A stretch of 64,000 bases of DNA from G963662905 sp963662905 (GCA_963662905.2 CAXXFD010000003.1:248001-312000); one strand, 5' to 3'. Shown: positions 50,366-60,182, numbered from the stretch's first letter. Notes: a model not told the origin generated them from the sequence alone. A program made the numbers and translations.

Positions 50366-51477
50366 CGGTACAATACAAAACCCGTATCCACAATCAATTC
50401 CGGCTGAACGAGTTTCGCAATTTTCTCCCATCCCACCATTTTAAAATTCTGTGGTACTGCCGTCCCATTTTCGTCTTTGTTAAAACCATCCTGCACGACA
50501 AAAAGGCCATATGGATAATCCTTTCCAAGCGGACGATTGCTTACATCCAGTCCATCCGTTTCTTCTGCTCCATCGAGGGCACCATCAGAAATTTTAAAAC
50601 TAAAAAGGTATTTGTTATTGCCTTCGCGTTCAAAAACAGCATAGCTGTAGTTTCCCTGGCTCGAAGCAATCAGGTAGCCTTTGCCATTGGCTGCATAGTA
50701 AATACTAAGCCCTTCCACATCAAATTTTATAGCCGGGTTGTTTTCGTCCGACATCAGCAGCTTACGCCGTTTTTCGCCATCTTCCGGTTCGGCGCCGTAT
50801 TTCCAAATCCCGCCACCTTCTTCACCAACATAAAGCTGTGCTGTTTCCGCATCGGCAACCATACCTTCTACCTGGCCGCCCACATCGAAAGAACGCAGCA
50901 TTTGTGCATCAATTGCACCTTCTTTTGCAATCAGTTCCCATTGTTCCACCTGTCCGTCTTTGCTGTTGATAAACGCATAGGCTGTACCGGTTTTGGGGCT
51001 GCGGTACATGCAAAAACCATAAACCGCTTTTACAGCAGAAACAATATCCCTGGCCTGAACATCTTCAAGGCTTCGGTTTGCTTTGTTTACTTTCTTCAAG
51101 CCAACTGAATTGATTTTCCGATTGGAAAAACCAACAAGGTCAATGGTATCATTGCCCAGAACGTAATCGTAGAGCACATCCACATTATTGATGTTGCCCA
51201 TTTCATAGTAAAAAAGTTCTTTACCGCTGAGATCGTAAACGGCCAGTCCGCCTTTTTTATTCGTACCGATGATGGTACTCAGGGCACTGTTCCCGGGATG
51301 GATCCAAATAGCCGGATCATCAGCGGCATCTTCTCCCTGCGCTGCTTTGATCAAATCGGTTTCGCCATTGGCTGTTACACTTAGTTTGATGTTTTCATTA
51401 TCTACTTTCTGCCGGTTATTGCAGGCTACAAACGCCAGTGCCAGCATGATGCCAAGGATTTTGATACTGTTTTTCAT
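50362..51477 (-). CDS. Beta-propeller phytase-like lipoprotein
   Basis: 371 residues with a signal sequence and lipobox-like AFVAC near residue 20. The mature part is a beta-propeller phytase fold: DDPAIWIHPGN, IIGTNKKGGLAVYDL, NVDVLYDY, VEGMVADAETAQLYVGEEGGGIWKY, DVEGLSIYYA and a final LFVVQDGFNKDENG. These match the Ca-binding segments of BPP phytases. It would release phosphate from phytate at the outer membrane or periplasm; Bacteroidota lipoproteins of this kind can also bind other phosphoesters. Start ATG, convergent overlap with 49,907-50,365. Confidence 0.85.
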   Translation of the reverse strand: MKNSIKILGIMLALAFVACNNRQKVDNENIKLSVTANGETDLIKAAQGEDAADDPAIWIHPGNSALSTIIGTNKKGGLAVYDLSGKELFYYEMGNINNVDVLYDYVLGNDTIDLVGFSNRKINSVGLKKVNKANRSLEDVQARDIVSAVKAVYGFCMYRSPKTGTAYAFINSKDGQVEQWELIAKEGAIDAQMLRSFDVGGQVEGMVADAETAQLYVGEEGGGIWKYGAEPEDGEKRRKLLMSDENNPAIKFDVEGLSIYYAANGKGYLIASSQGNYSYAVFEREGNNKYLFSFKISDGALDGAEETDGLDVSNRPLGKDYPYGLFVVQDGFNKDENGTAVPQNFKMVGWEKIAKLVQPELIVDTGFVLYR

Positions 51478-51575
51478 GATGTCTGTTTTAGCTTCGCAAA
51501 TTTAAAATTTGTTTATATAAAAAACCAAACCAACTTAAAAATATTAATAGCCAGGTAAAAACAGCATCAAATTAT

Positions 51576-51583
51576 TATATTTG
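51576..51583 (+). promoter_or_regulatory. Putative -7 element for ALDH gene
   Basis: TATATTTG; no TTTG at the expected -33 position. Confidence 0.4.
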
Positions 51584-51632
51584 CCGTCAAACCCAGAACA
51601 AAACTTTTTTATAATTAAAAATAACTCATCAC

Positions 51633-53177
51633 ATGAACACAGCAGAAGTACTGCAAAAACTTGGAATAGAAGCTGTTAATTACGGTGCAACAACCGGGAC
51701 AAACTGGCTGCAAACCAATGGGAAAGAAAACATTTCCGTATCACCTATCGACGGAAAAGAAATTGCACGCGTAAAAACTGCGAGCATTGAAGATTACGAA
51801 CACATTATGACCAAAGCTCAGGAAGCTTTTAAGGTATGGCGCAATATGCCTGCTCCTTTGCGCGGTGAAATCGTTCGTCAGATCGGCAACAAACTCCGCG
51901 AATACAAAGAAGAACTCGGATACCTGGTTTCCCTCGAAATGGGAAAAATCTATCAGGAAGGCTTAGGTGAAGTGCAGGAAATGATCGACATCTGCGACTT
52001 TGCAGTGGGCCAGGCACGCCTGCTCAACGGTTTTACGATGCACTCTGAGCGTCAGGACCACCGAATGTACGACCAATATCACCCCATCGGAATCGTTGGC
52101 CTGATTACAGCTTTCAATTTCCCCGTGGCTGTTTGGGCATGGAACAGTATGCTGGCAGCAGCCTGTGGCGACGTTGTTGTTTGGAAACCAAGCTCTAAAG
52201 TTCCATTAACAGCTATTGCAACACAAAAAATCATCGAAAGTGTACTGAAAGAAAACAATGTACCTGAAGGCGTATTCAGTCTGATTATTGCAAAATCGAG
52301 CGTAGTTGGCGACAATTTCGCAGCCGACAAGCGCATCCCATTATTCTCTGTTACCGGATCAACAGCTGTTGGTAAACGTGTTGGCGGAATCGTTGGTGAA
52401 CGCCTCGGACGTTCTATCCTCGAGCTGGGCGGAAACAATGCCGTAATCATTTCCAATAACTCCAACCTGGAAATGGCCATTAAATCCGTAGTTTTTGGTG
52501 CAGTTGGTACTTGCGGACAACGCTGTACTTCCACACGCCGCATCATTGTGCATGAAGATGTATATGATACAGTAAAAGACAAACTGCTCACAGCATACAA
52601 AAGCGTAAAAGACGTGATTGGAAATCCTTTGGATGAGAAATATCTTGTTGGCCCGATGATCGACAATGGCGCGGTAAGCATGTACACCGACGCAATTGAA
52701 CGCGCACAAAAAGAAGGCGGCAAACTGCTCTTTGGCGGCGAAGTAATGAAAGGCGAAGGATTTGAATCAGGAAATTACGTTGTTCCTACCATCATCGAAG
52801 CCGAAAACCATTTCGAAGTGGTTCAGGAAGAAACATTTGCCCCAATTCTTTATATGATCAAATACAGTGGCAATATTGATAATGCCATTGATATCCAGAA
52901 CGATGTACCTCAGGGACTTTCTTCAGCTATATTTACCGAAAGCCTGCGCGAAGCAGAGAAATTCCTTTCTGAATGTGGTTCGGATTGTGGTATTGCCAAC
53001 GTAAATATCGGTACATCAGGCGCTGAAATCGGTGGCGCATTTGGCGGTGAAAAAGATACCGGCGGTGGACGCGAATCAGGTTCTGATGCATGGAAAGCCT
53101 ATATGAGAAGGCAGACCAATACGATTAACTATAGTGAAGATTTGCCATTGGCACAGGGAATCAAGTTTGATTTCTAA
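51633..53177 (+). CDS. Aldehyde dehydrogenase, ALDH7 type (aminoadipate-semialdehyde dehydrogenase-like)
   Basis: 514 residues. NAD-binding and catalytic motifs: FNFPVAVWAWNSMLA, SVTGSTAVGKRV, catalytic Glu in ILELGGNNAVI and catalytic Cys in GTCGQRCTSTRR. The C-terminal GAEIGGAFGGEKDTGGGRESGSDAWKAYMRR, read in parts, is the signature of the ALDH7A1/antiquitin group. This enzyme oxidises alpha-aminoadipic semialdehyde in lysine catabolism; related aldehydes are possible. Start ATG. No lysine-pathway partners are seen in the window. Confidence 0.92.
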   Translation: MNTAEVLQKLGIEAVNYGATTGTNWLQTNGKENISVSPIDGKEIARVKTASIEDYEHIMTKAQEAFKVWRNMPAPLRGEIVRQIGNKLREYKEELGYLVSLEMGKIYQEGLGEVQEMIDICDFAVGQARLLNGFTMHSERQDHRMYDQYHPIGIVGLITAFNFPVAVWAWNSMLAAACGDVVVWKPSSKVPLTAIATQKIIESVLKENNVPEGVFSLIIAKSSVVGDNFAADKRIPLFSVTGSTAVGKRVGGIVGERLGRSILELGGNNAVIISNNSNLEMAIKSVVFGAVGTCGQRCTSTRRIIVHEDVYDTVKDKLLTAYKSVKDVIGNPLDEKYLVGPMIDNGAVSMYTDAIERAQKEGGKLLFGGEVMKGEGFESGNYVVPTIIEAENHFEVVQEETFAPILYMIKYSGNIDNAIDIQNDVPQGLSSAIFTESLREAEKFLSECGSDCGIANVNIGTSGAEIGGAFGGEKDTGGGRESGSDAWKAYMRRQTNTINYSEDLPLAQGIKFDF

Positions 53178-53231
53178 ATCCATTAGCAAATAGCATAATT
53201 CAACTCCTGCCTTTTTTGGGTGGGTGTCCAG

Positions 53232-53280
53232 CTCCACTCTTAACTGCAGTTTATTAGTAGTTTGAGTGGAGTTGTTTTTT
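53232..53280 (+). terminator. Terminator after ALDH gene
   Basis: CTCCACTC (53,232-53,239) and GAGTGGAG (53,264-53,271) form the stem with an inner AACTGCAGTT dyad, followed by TTGTTTTTTT. Confidence 0.75.
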
Positions 53281-53316
53281 TATCAATTTTTGTATATTGC
53301 AGAAAATCATTTAATC

Positions 53317-53529
53317 ATGAGGACAATCGACATTATAAAAGAAATCAACAAATTACCCCTCTCTGAGCGACTTTATATTTTGGAAAAAACCATACAATCA
53401 TTAAAAGGTAATGAAGAACAAAATCAGATGATGATTGCTTCTGAAGCATTGGCTGAGGAGTATAAAACCAACAAAGAACTCACTGCATTTACAAATTTGG
53501 ATATAGAGGATTTTTATGAAACAAAATGA
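53317..53529 (+). CDS. Probable antitoxin of a MazEF-like pair
   Basis: 70 residues from the ATG at 53,317: MRTIDIIKEINKLPLSERLYILEK, then an acidic helical second half ending DIEDFYETK (read in parts). The N-terminal pattern fits short DNA-binding antitoxin-like proteins found before PemK/MazF genes in Bacteroidota. Its end overlaps the start of the toxin frame by 14 bp, the usual arrangement. Since the toxin is interrupted, the antitoxin may be an orphan. Confidence 0.65.
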   Translation: MRTIDIIKEINKLPLSERLYILEKTIQSLKGNEEQNQMMIASEALAEEYKTNKELTAFTNLDIEDFYETK

Positions 53530-53857
53530 AATCTGGCTCATAAACCTTGACCCAACTATAGGAGCTGAAATTAAATAATCAAGACCTGCAATCATTATAA
53601 ATGATGACGCATTAGAGAAGTTACCTCTTAAGGTAATTGTACCGATAACAAATTGGAAAGACAAATATTCTGTAGCTCCATGGATGGTTCGAATTACACC
53701 AAATTTAAAAAATGGTCTATATAAAGAGTCCTCTGTAGATTGCTTTCAAATCAGATCTGTTTCAAATGAAAGGCTTTTAAAAAAGATTGGAGTGCTCCAT
53801 AAGAACCAAATGGAAGAAATCCGTATTGCTATCTCAAAAGTCTTATCAATACAGTAA
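53516..53857 (+). pseudogene. mazF: MazF/PemK-family toxin gene with in-frame nonsense codon
   Basis: Beginning at ATG 53,516 the frame reads MKQNEIWLINLDPTIGAEIK, then TAA at 53,576-53,578, then SRPAIIINDDALEKLPLKVIVP and continues open for 113 codons to a normal TAA at 53,855. Family members read GSEIKKTRPAVIVS, so the TAA replaces a Lys codon (AAA to TAA, one base). Every other motif looks intact, so inactivation is recent, or the base is a sequencing error. Confidence 0.85.
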
Positions 53858-54013
53858 AACAAAATAAATACAATAAAACTTTAAATTTCTTTAAAAAACC
53901 GAAATATAGCTGGATCTGCCATTCGCATACTCATCCAATAAACTTTCAGTTCCAAAAAAGCAGTGTCCGCTTTCTGAAAAAAATTATCCGTGCCATGTTT
54001 TCAAATAATTGAT

Positions 54014-54021
54014 TATTTTTG
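54014..54021 (+). promoter_or_regulatory. Putative -7 element for acyl-CoA ligase gene
   Basis: TATTTTTG lies 16 bp before the ATG; no -33 TTTG. A very short leader would result. Confidence 0.3.
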
Positions 54022-54037
54022 GGCAAAACCAAAGACA

Positions 54038-55642
54038 ATGCTGAAAGAAAATCTAATTCGGATGTATCATCAGGCATTCCTTGAAAACTGGGAACGCCCC
54101 TGCCTCATCAATTACCGCTCCAATTCCAAAAGCTTTGCAGAAACAGCGGCTGACATACACTATATCCATGAGCTTTATCGCAAAAACAACATTAAAAAAG
54201 GCGATAAAATTGCATTAAGCGGAAAAAGCAATATCAACTGGGGAACGGTTTATCTCGCCACATTGACCTATGGCGCGGTAATCGTACCGATTTTATCCGA
54301 TTTTATTGCCGATGATATCCACCATGTGATCCAGCATTCCGAATCCAAACTCTTCTTTTGCTCCAAAGCAATCCTCAAGAATCTGAACACAAAAGAAATG
54401 CCTGATTTAGAAGCTATTATCCAGCTGGATGATATGAAGCTCCTTGAGAAGGATAAAATTGACTGGCCGGAAGAATTCAAATCCAAAGCCATCACGAAAG
54501 AGCAAGTAAAATTTGCTGAGATTGACAATTCAGAACTGGCCACTATTCAGTACACTTCGGGAACATCCGGTTTTAGCAAAGGCGTGATGCTGAGTTTCAA
54601 CAACCTGATGGCCAATGTAAAATTTGCCCGCGAAAACATGCCCCTGGTAGCCGGTGACGCTATTGTTTCTTTCCTGCCCCTGGCCCATGCCTATGGCTGT
54701 GCATTTGAATTTCTGTATCCACTGACCCTGGGCTGCAATATTACATTCTTTGGTAAAGCCCCCACCCCACAGCTGATTATTCAGGCATTCAAAGAAGTAA
54801 AACCCCGCCTGATACTTTCCGTCCCGCTCATTATCGAGAAAATATTCAAAAAGCAAATTGCTCCGGCCATTCAGAAACCAGCAATGAAAATAATGCTGGC
54901 AATTCCCGGTCTGAACAAAATCATCCATAAAAAAATCCGCGAAAAACTAATCACTTCATTTGGTGGCAGGATGCACGAATTTGTTATTGGTGGCGCACCA
55001 CTCAACCATGATGTGGAGATTTTCCTCAACAAAATCAAATTCCCTTATGCTGTGGGCTATGGCATGACCGAATGCGCGCCACTGATCAGTTATGACGGCT
55101 GGAAAACCAGCGCACGCTTTTCTGCCGGCAAACTGGTGGACACTTTGGAAATCAAAGTAGTAAATAAAAACCAGGAAGGTTATGGCGAATTTTGCGTTAA
55201 AGGCCACAATGTGATGATGGGTTATTACAAAAACGAAACCGCCACCAAACAAGCTATTGATGAAGATGGCTGGCTGCATACGGGCGACCTGGGCTATCTT
55301 GATGAAAACGGCTATGTTTTTATAAAAGGACGTTCAAAGAGCATGATCCTGGGTCCCAACGGGCAGAATATTTTCCCCGAAGAAATCGAAGCACGAATCG
55401 CCAATATCCCCTGCGTTGCCGAGTGTTTGGTAGTGGAGCGCGATGGCAAAATCCACGCCATGATCTATCCCGATGCCGAATGCATCAATCCGGACGAACC
55501 CATGGAAAAACTGGTAGAACATCATAAAAAGGAGCTCAACAGCCAGCTTCCAAAATACATGCAAATAGCAAAGCTGGAGATACGGCAAGAAGAATTTGAA
55601 AAAACACCCAAAAAATCCATTAAGCGGTATAAATATCAGTAG
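54038..55642 (+). CDS. AMP-forming long-chain acyl-CoA ligase
   Basis: 534 residues from the ATG at 54,038 (MLKENLIRMYHQAF). Adenylation motifs: ATIQYTSGTSGFSKGVML (P-loop), LPLAHAYGCAFEFL, VGYGMTECAPLIS and HTGDLGYLDENGYVFIKGRSKSMI in two parts. A C-terminal domain has the Lys of KTPKKSIKRYKY. The protein activates a fatty acid to acyl-AMP and then to acyl-CoA; chain length is not readable from sequence. It stands alone, with the hypothetical gene at 55,644 running toward it. Confidence 0.9.
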   Translation: MLKENLIRMYHQAFLENWERPCLINYRSNSKSFAETAADIHYIHELYRKNNIKKGDKIALSGKSNINWGTVYLATLTYGAVIVPILSDFIADDIHHVIQHSESKLFFCSKAILKNLNTKEMPDLEAIIQLDDMKLLEKDKIDWPEEFKSKAITKEQVKFAEIDNSELATIQYTSGTSGFSKGVMLSFNNLMANVKFARENMPLVAGDAIVSFLPLAHAYGCAFEFLYPLTLGCNITFFGKAPTPQLIIQAFKEVKPRLILSVPLIIEKIFKKQIAPAIQKPAMKIMLAIPGLNKIIHKKIREKLITSFGGRMHEFVIGGAPLNHDVEIFLNKIKFPYAVGYGMTECAPLISYDGWKTSARFSAGKLVDTLEIKVVNKNQEGYGEFCVKGHNVMMGYYKNETATKQAIDEDGWLHTGDLGYLDENGYVFIKGRSKSMILGPNGQNIFPEEIEARIANIPCVAECLVVERDGKIHAMIYPDAECINPDEPMEKLVEHHKKELNSQLPKYMQIAKLEIRQEEFEKTPKKSIKRYKYQ

Positions 55643-55643
55643 C

Positions 55644-56870
55644 CTAAAACAATATCGCTTCTAAATTCCCCTTCCATTTCACAAAACCATTGATCAGGTC
55701 GGAATAATCGTGGATGATGCGTTTGTACTGGTCTTCAGTGGATGTGATATAAGCTGTTTTTCCCTGCACACGGATGGTATTGATGATATCTCCTACCCTT
55801 TGCAGTTTGCTGTTCAGCTGTTTTTTGTTTTTCTCGCATGGCCAGATGTAGGTTGCTTCCCGTGTATTCAGTGTTTCCCAAACAATATGCCAATGGGTGT
55901 CTCCTTCAAGCAAAAACAAAAACGAAAAAGGCTTTAGTATAAAACGGATTTTCATGCGCATATAATCATGGTTTTCGGCCAGGAACATCAAATTCTGATA
56001 ATGTTTCGTATTTTTCATTTTGAGCATATCCTGAAAGAAATCCTGTTCATCGCTGTAAAAGGCATTGGCATTCATTTTATGCTGGCCGGGCTCTTCAAAA
56101 AAATCATCCATGGTAAACAGGCTTTTGTCCACATAATTTTTAGCCTGTTTCCTGATTTCGTCCTGCAGGTAATTAAAGCGCATGGTTTCGATATGCTCAC
56201 GGCTGATTTGCGAAATTTGCTTACTGTTGGCCGAAATAGAAATGGGTTCAGAATTTTGCCAGGAGATGTTCAGGTCAACATCAATGCTGCGCCGCAGAAG
56301 GATCCTTGCAAAATAATTTTTCACTACTTCAAATTCGGGGCGCAATAGCTCATTGGCCACAAAAATGCGCATGGGTTCCGGAAGACGCTTGTGTTGGTAT
56401 TCAAATTCCACACCACCGAACACAAAACACAGCTTTTGAAAGCCCACTTTAAAATGATCTACCGTGCTATCTTTCTTTAATTCAGCCTGTTTCGGCTGAA
56501 CTGCTTCCATTTCCGGTGTTTCCTCTTCGGCGACTTTAAAGGCTTGCACTTTGCTTTCGACCGGAAGGCTCCATAAAAGTTTTGCCGTATCCAGGCTGCG
56601 GAAACGTATTTTCCTGATATTTTCAAGATCAGTGCGCAGTGCACATTGCTCACTGTCAAAATTTTTATTGCCTTGGTTATAGCGGAACACATCCACAAAA
56701 AGACTCTGTTTATCAGGATTATAGCTTATAACCTTTAAAAGCCAGCATGCCTGGCCTTCAAATTCGAAAGCCCATTCGGGCAGATCAATATCCGTAAGGG
56801 GAATCGCCTTGCTGCGGCACAAATATGCCTTATTTTTATAGAAATTGAGCAGTAATTCTAAACCCTTCAT
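55644..56870 (-). CDS. Conserved hypothetical protein of Bacteroidota
   Basis: 408 residues, no signal peptide or membrane segment. The N-terminal half alternates beta strands (LPEWAFEFEGQACWLLKVISY in parts), followed by an acidic linker (about residues 115-135), and a C-terminal half with KMKIRFILKPFSFLFLLEGDTHWHIVWETLNTREATYIW in parts and a final IRVQGKTAYI. I do not recognise the family. Start ATG. It converges on the acyl-CoA ligase with a 1-bp gap; no operon partner is evident. Confidence 0.6.
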   Translation of the reverse strand: MKGLELLLNFYKNKAYLCRSKAIPLTDIDLPEWAFEFEGQACWLLKVISYNPDKQSLFVDVFRYNQGNKNFDSEQCALRTDLENIRKIRFRSLDTAKLLWSLPVESKVQAFKVAEEETPEMEAVQPKQAELKKDSTVDHFKVGFQKLCFVFGGVEFEYQHKRLPEPMRIFVANELLRPEFEVVKNYFARILLRRSIDVDLNISWQNSEPISISANSKQISQISREHIETMRFNYLQDEIRKQAKNYVDKSLFTMDDFFEEPGQHKMNANAFYSDEQDFFQDMLKMKNTKHYQNLMFLAENHDYMRMKIRFILKPFSFLFLLEGDTHWHIVWETLNTREATYIWPCEKNKKQLNSKLQRVGDIINTIRVQGKTAYITSTEDQYKRIIHDYSDLINGFVKWKGNLEAILF

Positions 56871-56929
56871 GGCAAAATTGCTATAAGACAGACAAATATA
56901 GCAAAATCGAAGGATTTAAAAGCACATAA

Positions 56930-58384
56930 TCAATTTTCCATTTCTTCAAGGTTCAATCCACGGGTTTCTTTTCGTGCCACATAGGTAACCAAAGCACCGA
57001 GGATGGAAGTACCAATTAAAATCAGCAGCAAAATAAAAATCCCGATTTTATGCAGCAATAGTGGAAAAAGAAATGCTGTTGCTACTGCTCCTATTTTGGC
57101 AAAGCCTGCGGCAAAACCCGATCCTTTTGCTCTCATCTTCATGGAGAACACCTCTCCGGCGAGCAAATATGTCTGTGCATTTGTCCCCATATTGGTCATA
57201 AAATTAAATAAGATAAAACCAAAAAACAGCAGTCCCAAATGATATCCTCCATGGCCATCCATCGACAGGGCAGCCAGTAACAAACCGATTGCACATCCAG
57301 TAAAACCAATAATCTGCAGTTTAATCCGACCGAGCTTGTCTGCCAGCAATACTGCCGCCCCCATACCCACGAGCAAAAACACATCTACAAAAGCAGCACC
57401 TTTAGCGGCAAAAATATCGGCATGGATCAATGCGCTCAGGTTATGATCCTGAGAAACACCGGCTCCCAATGCAACAGCAAGAATAGTTGGCGTAAAAATC
57501 CCAATGCCATAGGTTCCCAGATCCTGCAAAAACCAGGGGACACTGGCCAAAACAGTAGATCGGATATTTTCCTTTTTAAAAAGATCGGCATAAGTCCCAT
57601 GCTTTCTCTTTTTGTTTTTATGAACCTTTGGCGGCTTAATTTCACACTTTTTAGGATATTGGGGCTCCCGTTTCAACAAGCGCAGCAATTCGGTTTCTGC
57701 CTGCTCTTTTTTCCCATGAAAATTGAGCCAATGCGGACTTTCAATAATACTAAAGCGTCCGATCAAAACTAAAATAGCCGGCACAATAGCAACAGCATAC
57801 ATCCAGCGCCATGCCTCAAGTTGGGGATCATTACTGAGAATCAAATAACTAACAAGAGTTCCGGTTAAAGCGCCCACAGCCTGAAAGGAAAAAGCACCGA
57901 GTACAAGCCTGCCCCTTGCTTCACTGGGAATTGTTTCAGAAATAACCATATGAGCCGCCGGATAATCACATCCCAATGCCAGCCCCAAACCAAAAAGGCC
58001 AATCAGCAAAACAGTATAATTGAGGCTCAGTGACACCAAAATCAGAAATAAAATAAACAATGCCATCTCACCGACAAAAACCTTTTTTCGGCCAAAAATA
58101 TCTGCCAGGTTTCCCAAAGCAGTTGCACCGATTAAAATTCCTGCAAGAATTGCGGCACTGATCATCCCTTTCTCTATGGACGTCAGTTGATATTCCATAA
58201 CCAGCAAAGTAAGCGCTACACCGGTCATAAACACAACCATGCCCTCAAAAAATTTCCCCACACTTGCCAGCCACCAAATACGCCATTGCATTGCTGTTAA
58301 AGGGGTCTTTGAAACTTTTGTGCGATCATCCCAAAGGGGTGTTTCGTCTATGTACGATTGTACGCTTCTGGAATCTTTAGACAT
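56930..58384 (-). CDS. MFS transporter (sugar/organic acid porter-like)
   Basis: 484 residues from the ATG at 58,384; a longer frame adds a poor N-terminus. Twelve hydrophobic segments in two halves; the loop after TM2 has NLADIFGRKKVFV (the MFS A motif) and the central loop has FSIIESPHWLNFHGKKEQ, the sugar-porter-like ESPxWL. The long central loop carries KKCEIKPPKVHKNKKRK, strongly basic. TM11-12 end with LGALVTYVARKETRG. Substrate unknown, perhaps an organic acid or aromatic compound. Start ATG. Confidence 0.82.
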   Translation of the reverse strand: MSKDSRSVQSYIDETPLWDDRTKVSKTPLTAMQWRIWWLASVGKFFEGMVVFMTGVALTLLVMEYQLTSIEKGMISAAILAGILIGATALGNLADIFGRKKVFVGEMALFILFLILVSLSLNYTVLLIGLFGLGLALGCDYPAAHMVISETIPSEARGRLVLGAFSFQAVGALTGTLVSYLILSNDPQLEAWRWMYAVAIVPAILVLIGRFSIIESPHWLNFHGKKEQAETELLRLLKREPQYPKKCEIKPPKVHKNKKRKHGTYADLFKKENIRSTVLASVPWFLQDLGTYGIGIFTPTILAVALGAGVSQDHNLSALIHADIFAAKGAAFVDVFLLVGMGAAVLLADKLGRIKLQIIGFTGCAIGLLLAALSMDGHGGYHLGLLFFGFILFNFMTNMGTNAQTYLLAGEVFSMKMRAKGSGFAAGFAKIGAVATAFLFPLLLHKIGIFILLLILIGTSILGALVTYVARKETRGLNLEEMEN

Positions 58385-58439
58385 AACACATTTTTTAATT
58401 AATACCTTGCTCGATCTCAAAGTTTACAGAGCATTATGA

Positions 58440-58890
58440 ACAATACAAATCCATCAACTTTGTTTTTTGCACAATAGTAAAAATATTAGCAAGAAACAGC
58501 ATTAACTAAGAATTAAATTATAGTTATAGGAAACTACAATTGGCAGCATACGCCTTCTTCTTCAACAGCTATTCCTGTTCTCCCGCCAAAATCCAATCCA
58601 CCCGGCAATCCATATGACCGGAGGAAACCCTGCGCAAAATGATTTCATTCTTTCTATCGAGCGGGCAGATAGTTGGTGTGGCAAATATAGGATAGGATTG
58701 GCCTGTGTGCTATCAATACAGTAATCTTCAAAAGCCTGATAAGCATACAGCTTTACCTGCTGATGAGCCGGCCCGGCAAAATGACCGTTTATTTTTGGGC
58801 AAACATTAATAAAGGAAGACCAAACAAAGCGACAAACAAAAGGCCCTAGCATATATGCATAAAAATGAAATTTAAAAATGCCCGATATAA
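58440..58890. other. Spacer between MFS and FISUMP genes
   Basis: A 96-codon minus-strand frame (58,562-58,852) has no recognisable domain and reads like non-coding sequence. GAAACTACAATTGGC near 58,531 also occurs near 21,391. I find no other supported feature. Confidence 0.4.
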
Positions 58891-59784
58891 TCAGTCATCC
58901 TTGATGCAGCGTACGGAAGCCCCGGTAGCTCTTCTTTCACTAGCAGAATTAGCTGGAGAAGACCCATTTTCCAAAAAAATAAGGAGATATGCTCTATATT
59001 GGCTTAGTTCTGCTGTGCTTGACCAATAATTCCCAATATCTTCAGCTGTGTAAATCACACCATTAGAAGATTGCCGAAAACGAGCCATAGGCAATTTAAG
59101 CGGTGATGCAAAGGCTCCTGCAGCATTCTGGCTACTCCATGCATTACGTTCGGCTTCCCATTCAGTGCTTGTAGGCAACCTGTATCCTTCCGGGCAGGGA
59201 TTATTGATACCATCTGCACCCTGCCACAGATTATTATTATGACCCGAACGCCAATCATAAAAATTACCCTCGGGAACTACTATAAAATCACCATTACCCG
59301 GGGAATCGGTGGTGCTTAAAGTAGTAGTTGTGGGTGAGGTGCGGATCTGATGCCCGTCGTTTCCGCGCCCCCACTGATAGAGATATCCGTAGGCCATTGC
59401 GTCCGTACTGCTTTGAGCTACACGCGAAGCCCCCAGGTTGCGGTCCATCCAGGTTTTACCGGTAAGAGAAGTTACATCCGAGAAACTCATCAGGTTTGTG
59501 GCATAGCCAACCCAGGCAGTCCCGTCATAGTAATAAGGACCTGGAGGCAAGCAATCGGTACACATAACGGTAAGCCCAAATACAGGGGAAGGAATGGCAA
59601 TCATTTCATCTTCGGTCATACGCGGGGGCAAGAAGCCTTTTTCGGTGCTCTTAAGATCAAGGATTGCGGAATTATCCGGCGTACTGCCATCATCATTTAT
59701 GCCCACACTTTGGGCGAAAGAACCGGTAGCTTGCACGAAAAGCAAAAGCAGGCTTATGAGCGTTGCGCTTGTGTTTATTTTCAC
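58891..59784 (-). CDS. Secreted FISUMP-domain protein
   Basis: 297 residues with an N-terminal signal peptide ending GSFAQ. The mid region has ILDLKSTEKGFLPPRMTEDEM, read in parts, a Bacteroidota N-terminal repeat-type segment, and PYYYDGTAWVGYA. From about residue 105 the Fibrobacter succinogenes major paralogous domain follows: TWMDRNLGASRVA, YLYQWGRGNDGHQIR, PCPEGYRLPTSTEWEAE, IGNYWSS and the final GASVRCIKD. These secreted proteins are of unknown function. The start codon is GTG; no better ATG is in frame. It has no obvious operon partner. Confidence 0.82.
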   Translation of the reverse strand: MKINTSATLISLLLLFVQATGSFAQSVGINDDGSTPDNSAILDLKSTEKGFLPPRMTEDEMIAIPSPVFGLTVMCTDCLPPGPYYYDGTAWVGYATNLMSFSDVTSLTGKTWMDRNLGASRVAQSSTDAMAYGYLYQWGRGNDGHQIRTSPTTTTLSTTDSPGNGDFIVVPEGNFYDWRSGHNNNLWQGADGINNPCPEGYRLPTSTEWEAERNAWSSQNAAGAFASPLKLPMARFRQSSNGVIYTAEDIGNYWSSTAELSQYRAYLLIFLENGSSPANSASERRATGASVRCIKDD

Positions 59785-59930
59785 GATTTGATGTATTTTA
59801 ATAGTACTTTTTGGGTCATTATGCTATTTTTCTAAACCATTAGCTGCATCGGGCAGCATAAGCCAAAAATGAAGGCTTACTTCAGGCTTTGGAATAAATA
59901 CAAATCGTAAATTTAAGAAAAATAATAAAA

Positions 59931-60109
59931 GGTTCTACTCGGTTTTTTGTGGGTAATAAAAATTGAAGTAGATTGGAGGTTAAACTTTCCAATGTTGCAA
60001 ACTTTGGAAAGTTTGTCCCGAATTAGTTCTCTAAATTTTGAAAGGCATTTAAAACTTTATTCCAACCTTTATATACTTTAAAGGTTTCCACGGAATTCCG
60101 AGTAGAACC
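59931..60109. repeat. Inverted-repeat element with GGTTCTA ends (copy 2)
   Basis: GGTTCTACTCGG at 59,931-59,942 is matched by CCGAGTAGAACC at 60,098-60,109. Within it AAACTTTCCAA (59,982) pairs with TTGGAAAGTTT (60,004-60,014). Homologous ends occur at 42,879, 43,115 and a degenerate one at 63,661. No gene lies in 59,785-60,233. Confidence 0.75.
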
Positions 60110-60182
60110 TAATAAAACAACTCAATGCCCATCCATTTTTTGCTGCTCCATTTCATTAGTCTTTGTTCTGTGGCCGGGGCAT

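Noticed and set aside
58562..58852. A 96-codon minus-strand frame between MFS and FISUMP genes
   Set aside because: No recognisable domain, unusual composition and no ribosome binding site; kept only as a note.
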